Of a stretch of 64,000 bases of DNA, positions 10,205 to 20,640 are shown in pieces; position 1 is the stretch's first letter; the number at the start of each line of letters is the position of its first letter. The position numbers were made by a program, and so were the translations under genes. Below the pieces are notes generated by a model. It saw only the letters and a list, made by a program, of their open reading frames with translations, was not told the origin of the DNA and made no database searches. Origin of the DNA: Zygnema cylindricum (taxonomy: Eukaryota; Streptophyta; Zygnematophyceae; Zygnematales; Zygnemataceae); the NCBI GenBank assembly GCA_037447655.1, contig JBBHKE010001308.1, forward strand, positions 1-64,000, written 5' to 3'.

Positions 10205-13200
10205 GCTTACGGTGGATTGAAAGGTGAAGCAAGCTGGATTATTGATTCAGGTGCCTCCATGCACATGTGTAAGGATAGGCACCTGTTCACTAAGATAAGA
10301 AAGATTCCCACCGTAGAGATAGAGTACGGGGATGGGAGGATAGTCACCACTACTCCTGTAGGATCAGTAGATTTGAAAGTGTTAGTAGAAGGAAAGACAT
10401 CCATAGTAACATTCTCCGATGTATTGTTTATTCCGGAGCTGAAAAAAAACTTCATCCCTACATCTATATTAGATGATAATGGTTTTTTTACTAGCACTAG
10501 GGAAAGAGTCTTTACTACTAGTTTTGAGGAGGATGTCTATTTCATTGCTGACAAAGGTAGCCATGGGATGTTTAGGCTGGTTTTAAGTAATGAAAAGATG
10601 AAACTTTATTATGTTGGTGTTCATGATATTATGATGTGGCATAAGAGGCTTGGGCATGTGAATCTAGATAAGTTAAGAGAGATGAAAAAGATGGGAGTGG
10701 TGGAAGGGATTCAGTTCAGTGAGAGTGATAATGTAAGTAATTCTAGTGGATGTGCCCAAGATAAAGCACACAGATTACCCTTTTCTAAAACAACCACCTA
10801 TAAGGGAGAAAAATATCTAGATCTAGTACACACAGATATTTGGGGACCGGCTAAAGTGCCCTCACCGCGGGGGAAGAGATTTATGATGACTATCACTGAT
10901 GATTGGTCTCGGTATTCCAGGGTGTTTTTTTTTTAAAAACAAGTCAGAAGCTCAAGATTGTTGTAGACAATATAAAGCATGGAGCGAAAAACTTCATGAA
11001 ACTCCAATCAAGAGAGTAAGGAGTGACAATGGTGGAGAGTATACTTCTAACCAATTTGAGGATTTTCTGAGGGAAGATGGAGTCCAACACCAAAAGACAA
11101 CTCCCGAAAACCTGGAACAGAATGGGGTAGCTGAAAGGTTAAATAGAACACTAAGTGATAGTGCTAGGAGTATGTTGTCAGATAAAAAGATAGGAAAAAG
11201 GTTTTGGGCAGAAGCAATGAACTGTGCTAATTACCTCAAAAATAGAGTTTTTACTTCAGCTATAAAAGATCAAACACCTTATGAGAGATGGACAAGCCGG
11301 AAACCAGACATATCTCACTAAAAGGTTTTCGGTAGTCAAGTATTCAGTCTAGATACAGATCAGTCTAATTAGAAGCTAGATCCTAAAGGAAAACCGGGAA
11401 ACTTATTAGGATATGATGAGGATGTTAAAGGATATAGAGTTTATGATCTAAAAAGGGAAGATATAATCTTTGTAAAACATCTAGTAGTTATGGATGAAGG
11501 AAAGTCTGTGGATCCCGTCAAGTATACAAAGTCAGTAAAAATCAGATTTGAGTCAGAAAATTCCGATGACTTTGAGCTTCCTAACTATCCAATTTTTAGA
11601 GAAGATGACATTCTAACAGGTACAAATCATACCGAAAAGGACTCGGCTGCGAAAACTCAAGTGACAACTGTACCCGAAGCGGAAGACGTGGTGGAAACTG
11701 ATTCGGAATCAAGGGACAGGGGAGAAGCTGAGATTGTTCGAAAGAATCCACGAGAACCATCTATTCCAGCCTCATATTTTGAGGGGGGAAGGAGAAGTAG
11801 CAAAAGATTGCAAGAAAAATAGGTTAATAACAAGGTAACAAAACTATCTCATCAAGATGAACGCCAGACTTATAGAGAGGCGATGACTTGTCCAGAAAGA
11901 AACCGGTGGAAGACAGCCATCAATGAGGAGATGGCCTCAATTATGGCAGCCGATACTTGGGAGCTGGTGGATTGTCCACCTAACCGAAAACCAATCGGTT
12001 CTAAGTGGGTGTTCAAATTAAAACTGAACCCAGATAACACAATTGAGCTCTACAAGGCCCGATCAGTGGCAAAATGATTTACACAAAAGGAGGGAATCAA
12101 CTACGAAGAAACCATTGCCGCGGTCGTCAGATTTCCTTCCGTCCGCATACTTCTCAGTCTGGCAGCAGTGGAAGATATAGAGGTGCACCAAATGGACATC
12201 AAGACAGCCTTTTTGCATGGAGAATTGGAAGAGGAAATCTTCATGCGACAACCTGAAGGATTTGTGGGGGAAAGAGAGGAGAGTAAGGTATGCGGGCTGA
12301 TTAAATCTCTTTATGGTTTGAAACAGGCGCCTCGACAATGGAATAAGAAGCTTGATGAGTTTCTTACCGGTCCGGGATATATCCGGATCAACTCAGATCA
12401 CTTAATCTATGTTTTTGAAGATGAGGAAGGTGTTATATTTATTGCAATTTATGTTGATGATTTGCTAGTTTTAAGTCAATCAATGGAAAAAATTAATAAA
12501 CTGAAAACCGATCTTAATGGGAGATTTGAAATAAAGGATATGGGGGTAACAAAATATTTTTTGGGATTTCAAGTAGAAAGAGATCGAAAAAGAAAGATTA
12601 TAAGATTTACTCAAAAGGAAGCAATTGGAAACATGCTTGAAAATTTTCAGATGGATAAAGTTAATAGTTGTACAACTCCAATGGAGTTGAAGAAGGGAAG
12701 TGAGGGGAGTGAGGAAGAAAGAGTCATAGTCTTAGACGAGGAATTATCTCTTGAAGAATAGAAGTTCATGCAGACTATTCCTTACAGGCAAGTAGTGGGA
12801 AGTCTAATCTATTTTATGAATTGTACCCGACCAGATTTAGCTGCAGTTGTAGGAGTGCTGAGTAGAAGTCTAAATGCTCCCACTAAAAGGGATTGGGAGG
12901 CAGCTAAGAGAGTCCTTAGATATTTGATAGGAACTAGGGATTTATGGTTGCATTTGGGTGGGGAGAATACTGACATCACTACTTGGAGTGATGCCAGTTA
13001 TGGTGATGCTCCGATGAGGAGGTATACTTCTGGATATGTATTATATGTGGGTGATGGGGCCTACTGTTGGAGTAGCAAACAGCAAAAGGTTATTGATCAG
13101 TCCACCATGGAGGTTGAGTATATGGCCTCTTGCTCTGCTGTAAAAGAATTGATGTGGGTCAAGTCTTTGCTTGGTGAGCTTGGTCACCTTAAGAGTGGTG

Positions 13201-13463
13201 TGCAAAAATGTTTTTGTGATAATCAAGCAGTAATCGCTATTTTTGCCAATCCTAAACATCATTTTAAAGCCAAACACATGGACATTAGACTCAGCTTTGT
13301 TATAGAGAAAGTAGAAAACAAGATAATCAGTTTAGAGTACCAACCAGATTGTGAGATGGTAGGAGATATGATGACCAAACCTGTGCCTTCCCCTAAGCTA
13401 ATTTTCTGCAGGGAGAAGTGTGGTCTGAAATTAAAGATTAACTACAAAATAATGGGAGTGTAG
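10205..13463 (+). pseudogene. pol: E1 pol: protease, integrase, RT, RNase H (broken)
   Basis: Protease W-I-I-D-S-G-A-S with its catalytic Asp (about 10229-10255). GAG-pre-integrase/zinc region W-H-K-R-L-G-H (about 10636), where the first Cys of CSGC is Ser. Integrase D-D-35-E is intact: H-T-D-I-W-G-P, S-D-N-G-G-E-Y, N-G-V-A-E-R. RT includes W-E-L-V-D-C-P and Y-V-D-D-L-L-V-L (about 12450). RNase H keeps W-S-D-A-S-Y-G, T-M-E-V-E-Y and C-D-N-Q. Breaks: frameshift in a T10 run at about 10924-10936, TAA 11319, TAG near 11369 and at 11820, TGA 12075, TAG 12759. The last codons (GGA GTG TAG) run into the 3' LTR. Confidence 0.93.
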
Positions 13464-14523
13464 AAATTGATGGTCCGTTTTTAAGTATTTTCAAGGTCTA
13501 AATAGAAATATAGAAAGAACCGAGGCAGTCTATCACTAACTTCTCTCTCCAACTCTCACACTTGTCGCAGTCACTGAAAAATTGGAGAGGAAGCTACAAC
13601 CATGCCTACCTAGGCTATCCAGAGGTTTACGGGAAATAGATTAGTTTATTTACCGTTAGGGGTTTATTTACTAAATGGATATATGTTGCACCCAGGATTT
13701 GATCCTGGGACCTATCGAACGGCAAGCAACCGATAGCCGGTAGCCTTATCCGTTAAGTCTAGAACTAGTGATACGTGCTATAGGGTTTGATATTTATTTA
13801 AACATTAATACGTAGGATAATTCATTTAACTGTAATTGTTTACGGGATACATAGATCCTGTAAAGTAAAAGTACGGAATTCGGTATTTATAAAAAACGAG
13901 TACTGCGCACTTGTTTCTTTAACGAAACAAATACCGCGCAAGTATTTATGACGGCTTTGATTGAAATTTGCATTCAATCGGACGGCCGGGTGTAAAGCCG
14001 AGATCGTGGAAGAGAATCTCAGCGGTTTATGGTCATCGCCACATCGGATGACACGTGGCAAAATAATGTTGGATCGCGGTATCTCCGGGGATTACGGCAC
14101 CGAATCCAGATATGACATGTGTCGACTTTTAGGCCATGTCGTACAGTGTATGTACAGAAAGTACACCAGCAGCTATACTTTTGTGTTCCGAAGTGTAATA
14201 TGATTGGTTCCGTACATCAATAGATAGAGTTTGAGAGAGAGATAGGACTTAGAAAAATTGGTAGATATGACCCTCTCTTCAAAGAGCTTCTGTACAAAAG
14301 GTCAACTTTGACCCTCCATAACTTACTGCTCAGGGGAGCAAATTTAGAGATTCTTTTTGCTATCGACTCAAGGGAGTCTTCCCTTCACAAAGGTGAAGGT
14401 GGTCAGAGTTTTTATCTGCCAAGGTGGTAGTAGTTCTTGCTGAAACACAAAGGGGTCAGGGTTATCCTAGAGGCTTCTTGGAAGCTGTCCATTCTGAAGA
14501 CTTATGGATGTCTCAGAGTTTCA
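13459..14523 (+). repeat. E1 3' LTR
   Basis: Begins TGTAGAAATTGATGG after the polypurine tract and ends AGAGTTTCA, followed by the target duplication CACTC. It matches the 5' LTR with scattered substitutions and small indels, so the insertion is not recent. It carries its own copy of the antisense tRNA-like module at 13684-13758, where the T-arm-like hairpin is CCAGGATCAAATCCTGG on the minus strand. Confidence 0.95.
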
Positions 14524-14699
14524 CACTCCCTTCGAAACTCTTAAAAGGTTTCGCCGCCCCTCGCATCGGTTGATATTGGGAATAGCTGCGGCGCAAAAAG
14601 TACCGTACCGTACACTCTATGCGCACTCAACACGGACACTACGTACACTATATCCGTATAATACCGCACCTCGAAATTGACTTGTACGGAATTCGTTTT

Positions 14700-14833
14700 G
14701 GCCGGTGCCGCGCATCCGTCGCTGTGAGGATCCATCGACGACCACTTGTCGTGGCTGCTGTGGATATAGGCCCGCACAGGAAGTTGTGTGGATGGGAGGA
14801 CTTTAGTGGCCCTTACGTTTAAGTAGAGGCAAT
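14700..14833 (-). pseudogene. Carboxylesterase exon remnant (DCLYLNV region)
   Basis: The minus strand encodes D-C-L-Y-L-N-V followed by L-P-V-R-A-Y-I-H, the hallmark segment leading to the oxyanion hole in type-B carboxylesterases. The expected H-G-G-G-F is not seen; the frame instead gives I-H-S-S-H-D-K-W. The upstream acceptor reads CTCAAG. To join D-C-L-Y in frame to the preceding exon (ending ...A-F-E), the cut would have to fall after CTCAA, so the original AG probably mutated to AA (inference). The 3' boundary is uncertain. Copia E1 ends about 170 bp further on. Confidence 0.6.
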
Positions 14834-14984
14834 CTTGAGGCCACGTGGCAAAACAGAAAACAAATAAATAATTAAATATATAGGAGAAATTTAAAGCCAA
14901 TGTCAAGTGAATAAATGCAAATGTGGCGTTTTTTTGTCAATTTGCGCAATAGTTTTGCGATATGAAAAAATAAAACTCAATTTA

Positions 14985-15245
14985 TAAATTGCCAATAAAC
15001 CAATAACAATAACGCCAATAATAATAACAATAATATAAATAACAATAATAATAATAAAAATAGCAACAAAAACAATTATACCAATCAAGACAAACAACAA
15101 GAACACTAACAATAACAATAATAACCAAGGATAAATATAAAAATACAAATAATATCAATAGTAAAAACTATGGTAATAATAATAACAATAATAACAACAG
15201 CATAAAATAATAGTAACAATAATAAAAATAATAACAATAAAAACA
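14985..15245. repeat. AAT/AAC trinucleotide-rich low-complexity tract
   Basis: Imperfect (AATAAC/AATAAT)n occupies most of the presumed intron between the two esterase exons. The minus frames through it are Tyr/Ile/Val/Leu-rich artefacts. Confidence 0.85.
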
Positions 15246-15254
15246 AATCCGTAC

Positions 15255-15477
15255 CTCAAATGCTAAATCGGTATTAATGGGAGCCTCGGTTCCGTCCAAA
15301 CAAACATAGCTACAAAATTTGACCGGATTCATCGCAAAATACGCCGGAGAATCGTACGGAATTATGTACGGTTGCGGAGGACGGAATCTGAGTTTGCCCA
15401 CAGGAGATTGGGCGTACGGAATGCCCAAAAGTGGATGACGTCACCATACCCCATGCAAACGGACCCCATGACGTTGC
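15255..15477 (-). pseudogene. Carboxylesterase N-terminal exon with frameshift
   Basis: The minus strand encodes G-N-V-M-G-S-V-C-M-G-Y-G-D-V-I-H-F in one frame and then, one base out, L-G-I-P-Y-A-Q-S-P-V-G-K-L-R-F, a textbook type-B carboxylesterase N-terminus (F-L-G-I-P-Y-A). One T appears to be missing in the run before GGGCATTCC (about 15428-15431). The acceptor CCTACCCTTAG (15478 upward) and donor GAG|GTACGG (15251-15254) are good. It continues to A-F-E at the donor, just before D-C-L-Y-L-N-V of the next exon. Either a pseudogene or a homopolymer sequencing error; the damaged downstream exon favours a pseudogene. Confidence 0.7.
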
Positions 15478-15504
15478 CTAAGGGTAGGACACGTGTCAGG
15501 CTTT

Positions 15505-15765
15505 CATCAAATACGGGGAGGGGGGAGAGGGAAGGGTCGTGAAGGGGATTAGGGAGTGCGGGGAAGGGAAAAGGGGGGCGGGAGGGTGGGGGGGGGGGGA
15601 GATAAGAGACGGAGAGGAAGGAAAGATTGAGGGGGGAGAGGGAGAGGGAGTAGGAGCGGGAAGGAGACATGATACAAGAGAGGAAGGAGAGAAGAGAGTG
15701 GAATGGAGAGAGGAGAGGGGAGTGGAGAGGAAGGGTAAAAAAGATAAATTAGCAGTCTTTTCGTT
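15505..15765. repeat. G/A-rich polypurine tract with long G-runs
   Basis: Almost pure purine on the plus strand, including runs of six to a dozen G at about 15570-15600, so quadruplex or triplex formation is conceivable. On the esterase sense strand it is a polypyrimidine tract upstream of the N-terminal exon. Open frames through it are compositional. Confidence 0.75.
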
Positions 15766-15955
15766 TTTGCGGGGGTAAAATACTTCCGTGCGTCGAAACT
15801 TCCGATCCGTATTTTAATCTGATTGGCTTTGGTCATAATATACATTCGAAATCATTACGTATATACCTTTCAATCACATCAATTGTACGGACGAGACTTC
15901 CATTATATCAGTGGCAAGTGGCAACACAACCGAAAAAAGTACGATCACTCGAAAG

Positions 15956-16503
15956 CATAGTTCAAAAGTAGGTTTTTTTATGGTTGGCTTTTGGTGGGCG
16001 CACAAAACTTTGCACAAAACTCGCGTAGAGGAGGCATAATGTATATGTGTGCGTCGTGCACACTCTTGTACGAACGTTCCGAATCTGATGTAAGATCATA
16101 GTACAGCGCACGCCGCCGGACAAAATTTTTTAGCGAACTAAAACACGCGGACGTTCAAAATTGCAGACGCTAATATACCAGATAGTCCTATCGTAAGTTG
16201 TGTTATGGGCTTTTCATGTGATCTTCTGAGATCGCTACTTTGATCAGCGACCGTCCGATCGTCCAAATCTGACGGTTTAAATAAAAGATACCTCAAAACT
16301 CACAGAAAAATAATTTTTTGTCTTAATGTTTTTAAAAATTTAGACATTACGTTTAATTCTCTATCGATCGATGTGCAACACAACCCTGTTACTATTTTAT
16401 TTCATTTTGCGGCCAATACAATATGGGTCTTAAGGTAGTATTGTAAGTTTTACTTACAATAGGCATATTGTATGGGCGTACTTTCACCCACTTTTGAACT
16501 ATG
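15956..16503 (+). mobile_element. hAT-like MITE, copy 2
   Basis: 548 bp with terminal inverted repeats CATAGTTCAAAAGTAGG at the left and its inverse (CCCACTTTTGAACTATG) at the right. It is flanked by CTCGAAAG (15948-15955) and GTCGAAAG (16504-16511), an 8-bp target duplication with one mismatch. Its closest relative is the copy at 17219-17767. No coding capacity. Confidence 0.88.
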
Positions 16504-16935
16504 GTCGAAAGTGATGACGTGTGTACGTTTAATCTGATCAACTGTACGAATAATTGTTTCATTACGTCACTGCAACTAAACCGACAAAAGTACGGTCACT
16601 CTAAAATGATCCTTCGCTCTACGTGGCACGTGGCATGATGCGACTTAACCGACATTTTTTTTTGACTGCGATATGTTTTTGTTGGCTTGTCTAATTCCAA
16701 ATCGCACCGACATTTTTTTCTCGCGGCTACAATTATCGTTTTCTCAACACATTCTTCTCACCGACAATTGTTTTGCTGATGTATTAAAAGGTGTCTGACA
16801 ACTTTACCGACACAAGTTCATCAATGTGACATAAGTCACAGATCAGTGACTAACTATTCGAAATTTCTCGCTGGCATCTCCGATTGTACTTTGAGCAAAA
16901 AATGCGACAAACCTCGTACTTTTACTTTAGTCATC

Positions 16936-18011
16936 TACAGTACACCGCGAATCGTAATCAGAGTAAAGAAATAATTAGTGTAAAGAAATGAAAACAAATA
17001 TTAGCGTTATTAACTCTAATTTGGGTAAAAAACTGTTTTTTAAAATAAAGAAAAAACTCTAATTATCAATAAACTCTTATTTGGGATTCTTACCGTAATA
17101 ATTATCAGCGCTGAGTATCTGTACAGTAAATTAGTCAGACGTACAATTATACATCATTATGACGTTTGCAGTACGCGGTTTGTGAAAGTGCAGTTACATG
17201 ATAACGATCTGTTTTAAACATAGTTCAAAAGTAGGTTTTTTTATGGTAGGCCTTTGGTAGGCACACAAAACTTTGCACAAAACTCGCGTAAAGGAGGCAT
17301 AATGTATGTGTGTGCGTCGTGCACACTCCTGTACGAATGTCCGAATCTGACGTAAGATCATAGTACAGAGCACGCCGCCGGACGAAATTTTTTAGCTAAC
17401 TAAAACACGCGGACGTTCAAAATTACAGAGGGCTAATAAACCAGATAGTCCTATCGTAAGTTGTGTTATGGGCTTTTCATGTGATCTTCTTAGATCGCTA
17501 CTTTCATCAGGGACTGTCCGATTGTCCAAATCTGGCGGTTTAAATTGAAAACACCTTAAAAATCACAGAAAATTAAATTTTTGTTCGAATTTTTTTCAAA
17601 ATTTAGACATGACGTTTAATTCTCTATCGATTGATGTGCAACTCAACCCTGTTACCCTTGTTTTTTCATTTTGTGGCCAATACAATATGAGTCTTAAGGT
17701 CACATTGTATGTTTTGCGTACAATAGGCATATTATATAGGCGTACTTTCACCTACTTTTGAACTATGGTTTTAAATCATTTTTTATACTTTTTTAGTAAG
17801 TAAAACACAATTTTGCACTGTCAGCGACCGACCGTACGCCACACTTTTTAAAACGACACTATATTAGAGTTGTTAAAGCTGATTCAAAAAGTACCTTAAA
17901 TAATGAAAAGAATAATTTATAATTAAGTACTCTATTTAGGGTGATAGAGTCAAAATTTGGGGCGACGGAATTAGCGTACAAAACGCTAACTACGATTCGC
18001 GGTGCATTGTA
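16936..18011. mobile_element. Inverted-repeat element interrupted by a MITE
   Basis: The left end TACAGTACACCGCGAATCGT and the right end (inverse TACAATGCACCGCGAATCGT) form a roughly 20-bp terminal inverted repeat. About 550 bp of the interior is the nested hAT-like MITE at 17219-17767, so the host element was about 520 bp. The same right-end motif occurs at about 7790-7826. No target duplication was recognised. Confidence 0.55.
17219..17767 (+). mobile_element. hAT-like MITE, copy 3, perfect 8-bp target duplication
   Basis: Terminal inverted repeat CATAGTTCAAAAGTAGGT at both ends (18 bp), flanked by GTTTTAAA at 17211-17218 and 17768-17775. The 8-bp duplication assigns the family to hAT-like elements. 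It is inserted inside the element at 16936-18011. Confidence 0.92.
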
Positions 18012-18039
18012 GATTTGTCGGTTGCCATTTCCGGTTGTT

Positions 18040-18405
18040 TAATTAGTTTTGGTGGTGACTTATTAATTTAGGGAATTGCTAATCGGAGAGACACTTTTTC
18101 CTACGCGGAGGTAGTTGTCAGAAATTGTAAATGTGAAGTACAGTTTCGTACAAGCTACGTACCTTTATGTTCAAATTTGACGGTCAATCCGTCGAACAAC
18201 TTTGACAGGCGGAATGTTGTAGCGGCGGTTAAAAAGTGTCGCGCTTGAGAACATCAACTGTCATAAAAAAAAAACACAATTAACACGATCGGCGCATGTT
18301 TACTGTAACAAAACCGCGACAGCCACATATAAAAATAATGGTTGCGCGCAGGTAGTTTATCATTTCACGTGAGCTCCACTGTGAGATCACACATCGACAT
18401 TTGAC
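18040..18405. mobile_element. Foldback element, left arm
   Basis: This roughly 350-bp stretch is the inverse of 30216-30575. Shared words include GGGAATTGCTAATCGGAG, TTTGACGGTCAATCCGTCGA, AGTGTCGCGCTTG and TGTGAGATCACAC. The two arms bracket the Copia dimer, which inserted in the loop between them; before insertion the element would have been about 0.9 kb. Confidence 0.82.
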
Positions 18406-18549
18406 TTATCGTATACGCGTCATATTTACGCTATACGATTTTTACGCTATAGGATATTTATACGCGAGTAGGCTTTTTCATTTTGTACGAAGTTTATTTC
18501 GTTTCGTGCGAGTTAATATATGTTGTACATCGTCCACTAACTTGTTTCC

Positions 18550-19528
18550 TGTAGAAATAAATAGTTTTTGTATTTTCTAGGTCTTAATATATTGACGGAA
18601 AAGAAACATGCAGGCAGCCTGCCTCCATCTCTTCTCTCTTACCCCCATACTTGTTGTAGTCACTAAAGGAGAGAGAGAGTGATAGAGCCATGGCTGTCTC
18701 AACTCTATATACAGGGTTAGAGAGTGACCTTAATTCACTCTCTACAAAAGGTTGAGTCCAGTACCAGTAAAGCGTGGCGTAGCCGTCCGCTCTCACCGGT
18801 CTGTCGTAGGAGATCGCTAGAGTTTAAAGGGTACGATTAATATTTAAAGAGTGATACGTCACCTAATCCGATTAACGGAAATGTAAGTATAACATCATAG
18901 AATGGGTCAAATTTAGTGCGGACTGAATCCCACACGAAACAAATGAATCCGACATTTGTTTCGACGGTCGACATTTAATGCCAGTTCGTATCCAACGGCA
19001 TATGTTTTCGCCGAGATCTCGGAACGGTCACTTTGGCGTTTTGTGACGTGGCATGACCTGGAGCCACGTGGAAAGATAGCACTCGGTCGCGGGAATTTTG
19101 AGGAACGTATGGACGAGTGAAATGTGGACACGCATCCGCTTAATAGACTTGTCGTACATATGGCGTACAAACGGTATACCGGCAGTAGTATTTTTTGGTA
19201 CGGTACAGTAATTTGATTGGTCCGTACTTCAGTAGATAGAAGTTAATAGAGGGAATCAGGACTTAGAAAAGTTTAGGTAGGCAGTCACATCTCCCTTTGA
19301 GAGTTTGTACAAATTGGCATTTTTACTGCCTCACAACTTATCGCTTGGTTGGGCGTTTTCAGAGATTATTTTTCCTACGAACTCAAGGGAGTCCAGGCTG
19401 CACAAGAGTGCATTCAGATTGTCAGCTTGGTTGATGGGGCAGCAATGGTTGTCATTCAAATTGGGCTAGTTAACAGCTATCTAGAGGCTTCTTGAATTCT
19501 GTGATCCAATGGAGGACACAGAATTGTA
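18550..19528 (+). repeat. E2 left LTR (A)
   Basis: Starts TGTAGAAATAAATAG and ends GAATTGTA (the usual final CA has become TA). It is 979 bp. Relative to LTRs B and C it lacks 16 bp in the tRNA-like module (about 18756), exactly the T-loop part, and carries about 22 substitutions in its first 440 bp. Confidence 0.95.
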
Positions 19529-19529
19529 A

Positions 19530-19541
19530 GTTATGGGCCCA
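19530..19541 (+). promoter_or_regulatory. E2 first primer binding site and gag start
   Basis: GTTATGGGCCCA directly after the LTR: a 12-base complement to the initiator tRNA-Met anticodon arm. The ATG at 19533-19535 opens Gag (M-G-P-P-S-R-V-P-T-F-N-G). Confidence 0.85.
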
Positions 19542-20640
19542 CCCTCTAGGGTGCCCACCTTCAATGGATCAGGGTTTATGTATTGGGAAGCCATGATGAC
19601 AGGGGCTTTGTGTGAAAAACGATACTAGGGTATTGTTAGTGGACAAGTGAAACGTCCACCTCAGGGAACACCACCGGGATTTGGTGGAATAAGGTTTTCT
19701 GGAGCAACATCTGCTGCAGCAAAGGAGGCAGATGATGGGGACAGCACTGTGTCCGAAAACGGGAAATAAAAGGAGATACCTCGTACTCCTATTGCTTCTA
19801 TTCCTACCACACCCAAAGCGGCGATCGTGAAGACAGTGGAAACCGACACTCAAATGTGGGAAGACGCCAAATGGCTGACAAGAACTTCATTCTGAGACAC
19901 CTCACATAAGCTTTGGCAACTCCTCACCTTCACGTTTACAAGGCCGAGGAGTTGTTGGTGAGTTTGATAGAGACCTATAGAGCTGGAACAATTCAGGAAC
20001 TCCAGTTGGCATGCAAAAGTTGGGAAGTTATACTTACAAATGGGGAAAGATGTTAGACTACTGTAATGATCTTTCTAATTTGTATATGGAGATGGAAAGT
20101 GTCGGATGGACAAGTACAAAGAAGATGAAGGTTAACACTCTCATCATGAAGTTATCCGACGAATATGAGAAAATAGTGTACCGAGTACAAGAAATGACTG
20201 ATAGTTCATAGAAGTGGAATACAGTGGTCCGGATGATTCTAGTGTAGGAAAACCCGATTGAGATCAGAAGAGGCGGAAAGAGCGTTCAAGCTCTAGCCGC
20301 TGGAGGGGACAGGTGGAGACCGGAACCAAAAAAACCATGCAAATGAGAAAGAGTTCAACGTGGAGGACCGAGGCCCCCAAAGGGCTTATGTCATTTTTGA
20401 AAATATCCACGGCATTTCATAGCGGATTGTGCCAAGCTGGCGGAGCTGAGGCTCCAAGAGAACCAAGGAGGGGGTTCTTCCGGAGGGAAGAAAAAGGTAC
20501 TTTTGGTCACAAAGGTGACAGGTGACACCGAGGACGAGTCCTCTAAGGAGGATATGGAGCTTCTTCTTGACGAGAGTCTAGAGGAAAGGAGATCCCTCCG
20601 AGACAAAAGTGTGCCCTTGGAGCAATTCGGGAAGCTCCAC
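19533..20640 (+). pseudogene. gag: E2 first-copy gag (broken)
   Basis: Starts M-G-P-P-S-R-V-P inside the primer site and shows W-E-A-M-M and G-Q-V-K-R-P-P-Q-G-T-P-P-G-F-G-G. A one-base deletion in the M-A-D-K-N-F region (about 19868) and TAG at about 19626 (Trp to stop) disable it; TAA/TAG codons follow. The zinc-knuckle region (about 20385-20430) is degenerate (H-F-I-A-D-C recognisable). The region before the protease is acidic (D-T-E-D-E-S-S-K-E-D). Confidence 0.85.

Larger units (their letters stand above)
8039..14523 (+). mobile_element. Copia element E1, full length with both LTRs
   Basis: A 6.5-kb Ty1/Copia retrotransposon with LTRs of 1067 and 1065 bp (TG...CA), flanked by the perfect 5-bp target duplication CACTC (8034-8038 and 14524-14528). 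Order: LTR, half-tRNA primer site, gag, protease, integrase, reverse transcriptase, RNase H, polypurine tract (AAAATAATGGGAG), LTR. Integrase before RT is the Copia order. Stops and at least one homopolymer frameshift break the polyprotein, so the copy is dead. It lies between esterase exons in the opposite orientation to them. Its closest relative here is E3. Confidence 0.95.

Noticed and set aside
10920-10940. Possible programmed frameshift at the T10-A5 run in E1 integrase
   Set aside because: It falls inside the integrase domain, other copies do not need a shift there, and E1 has many other lesions; homopolymer expansion is the simpler reading.
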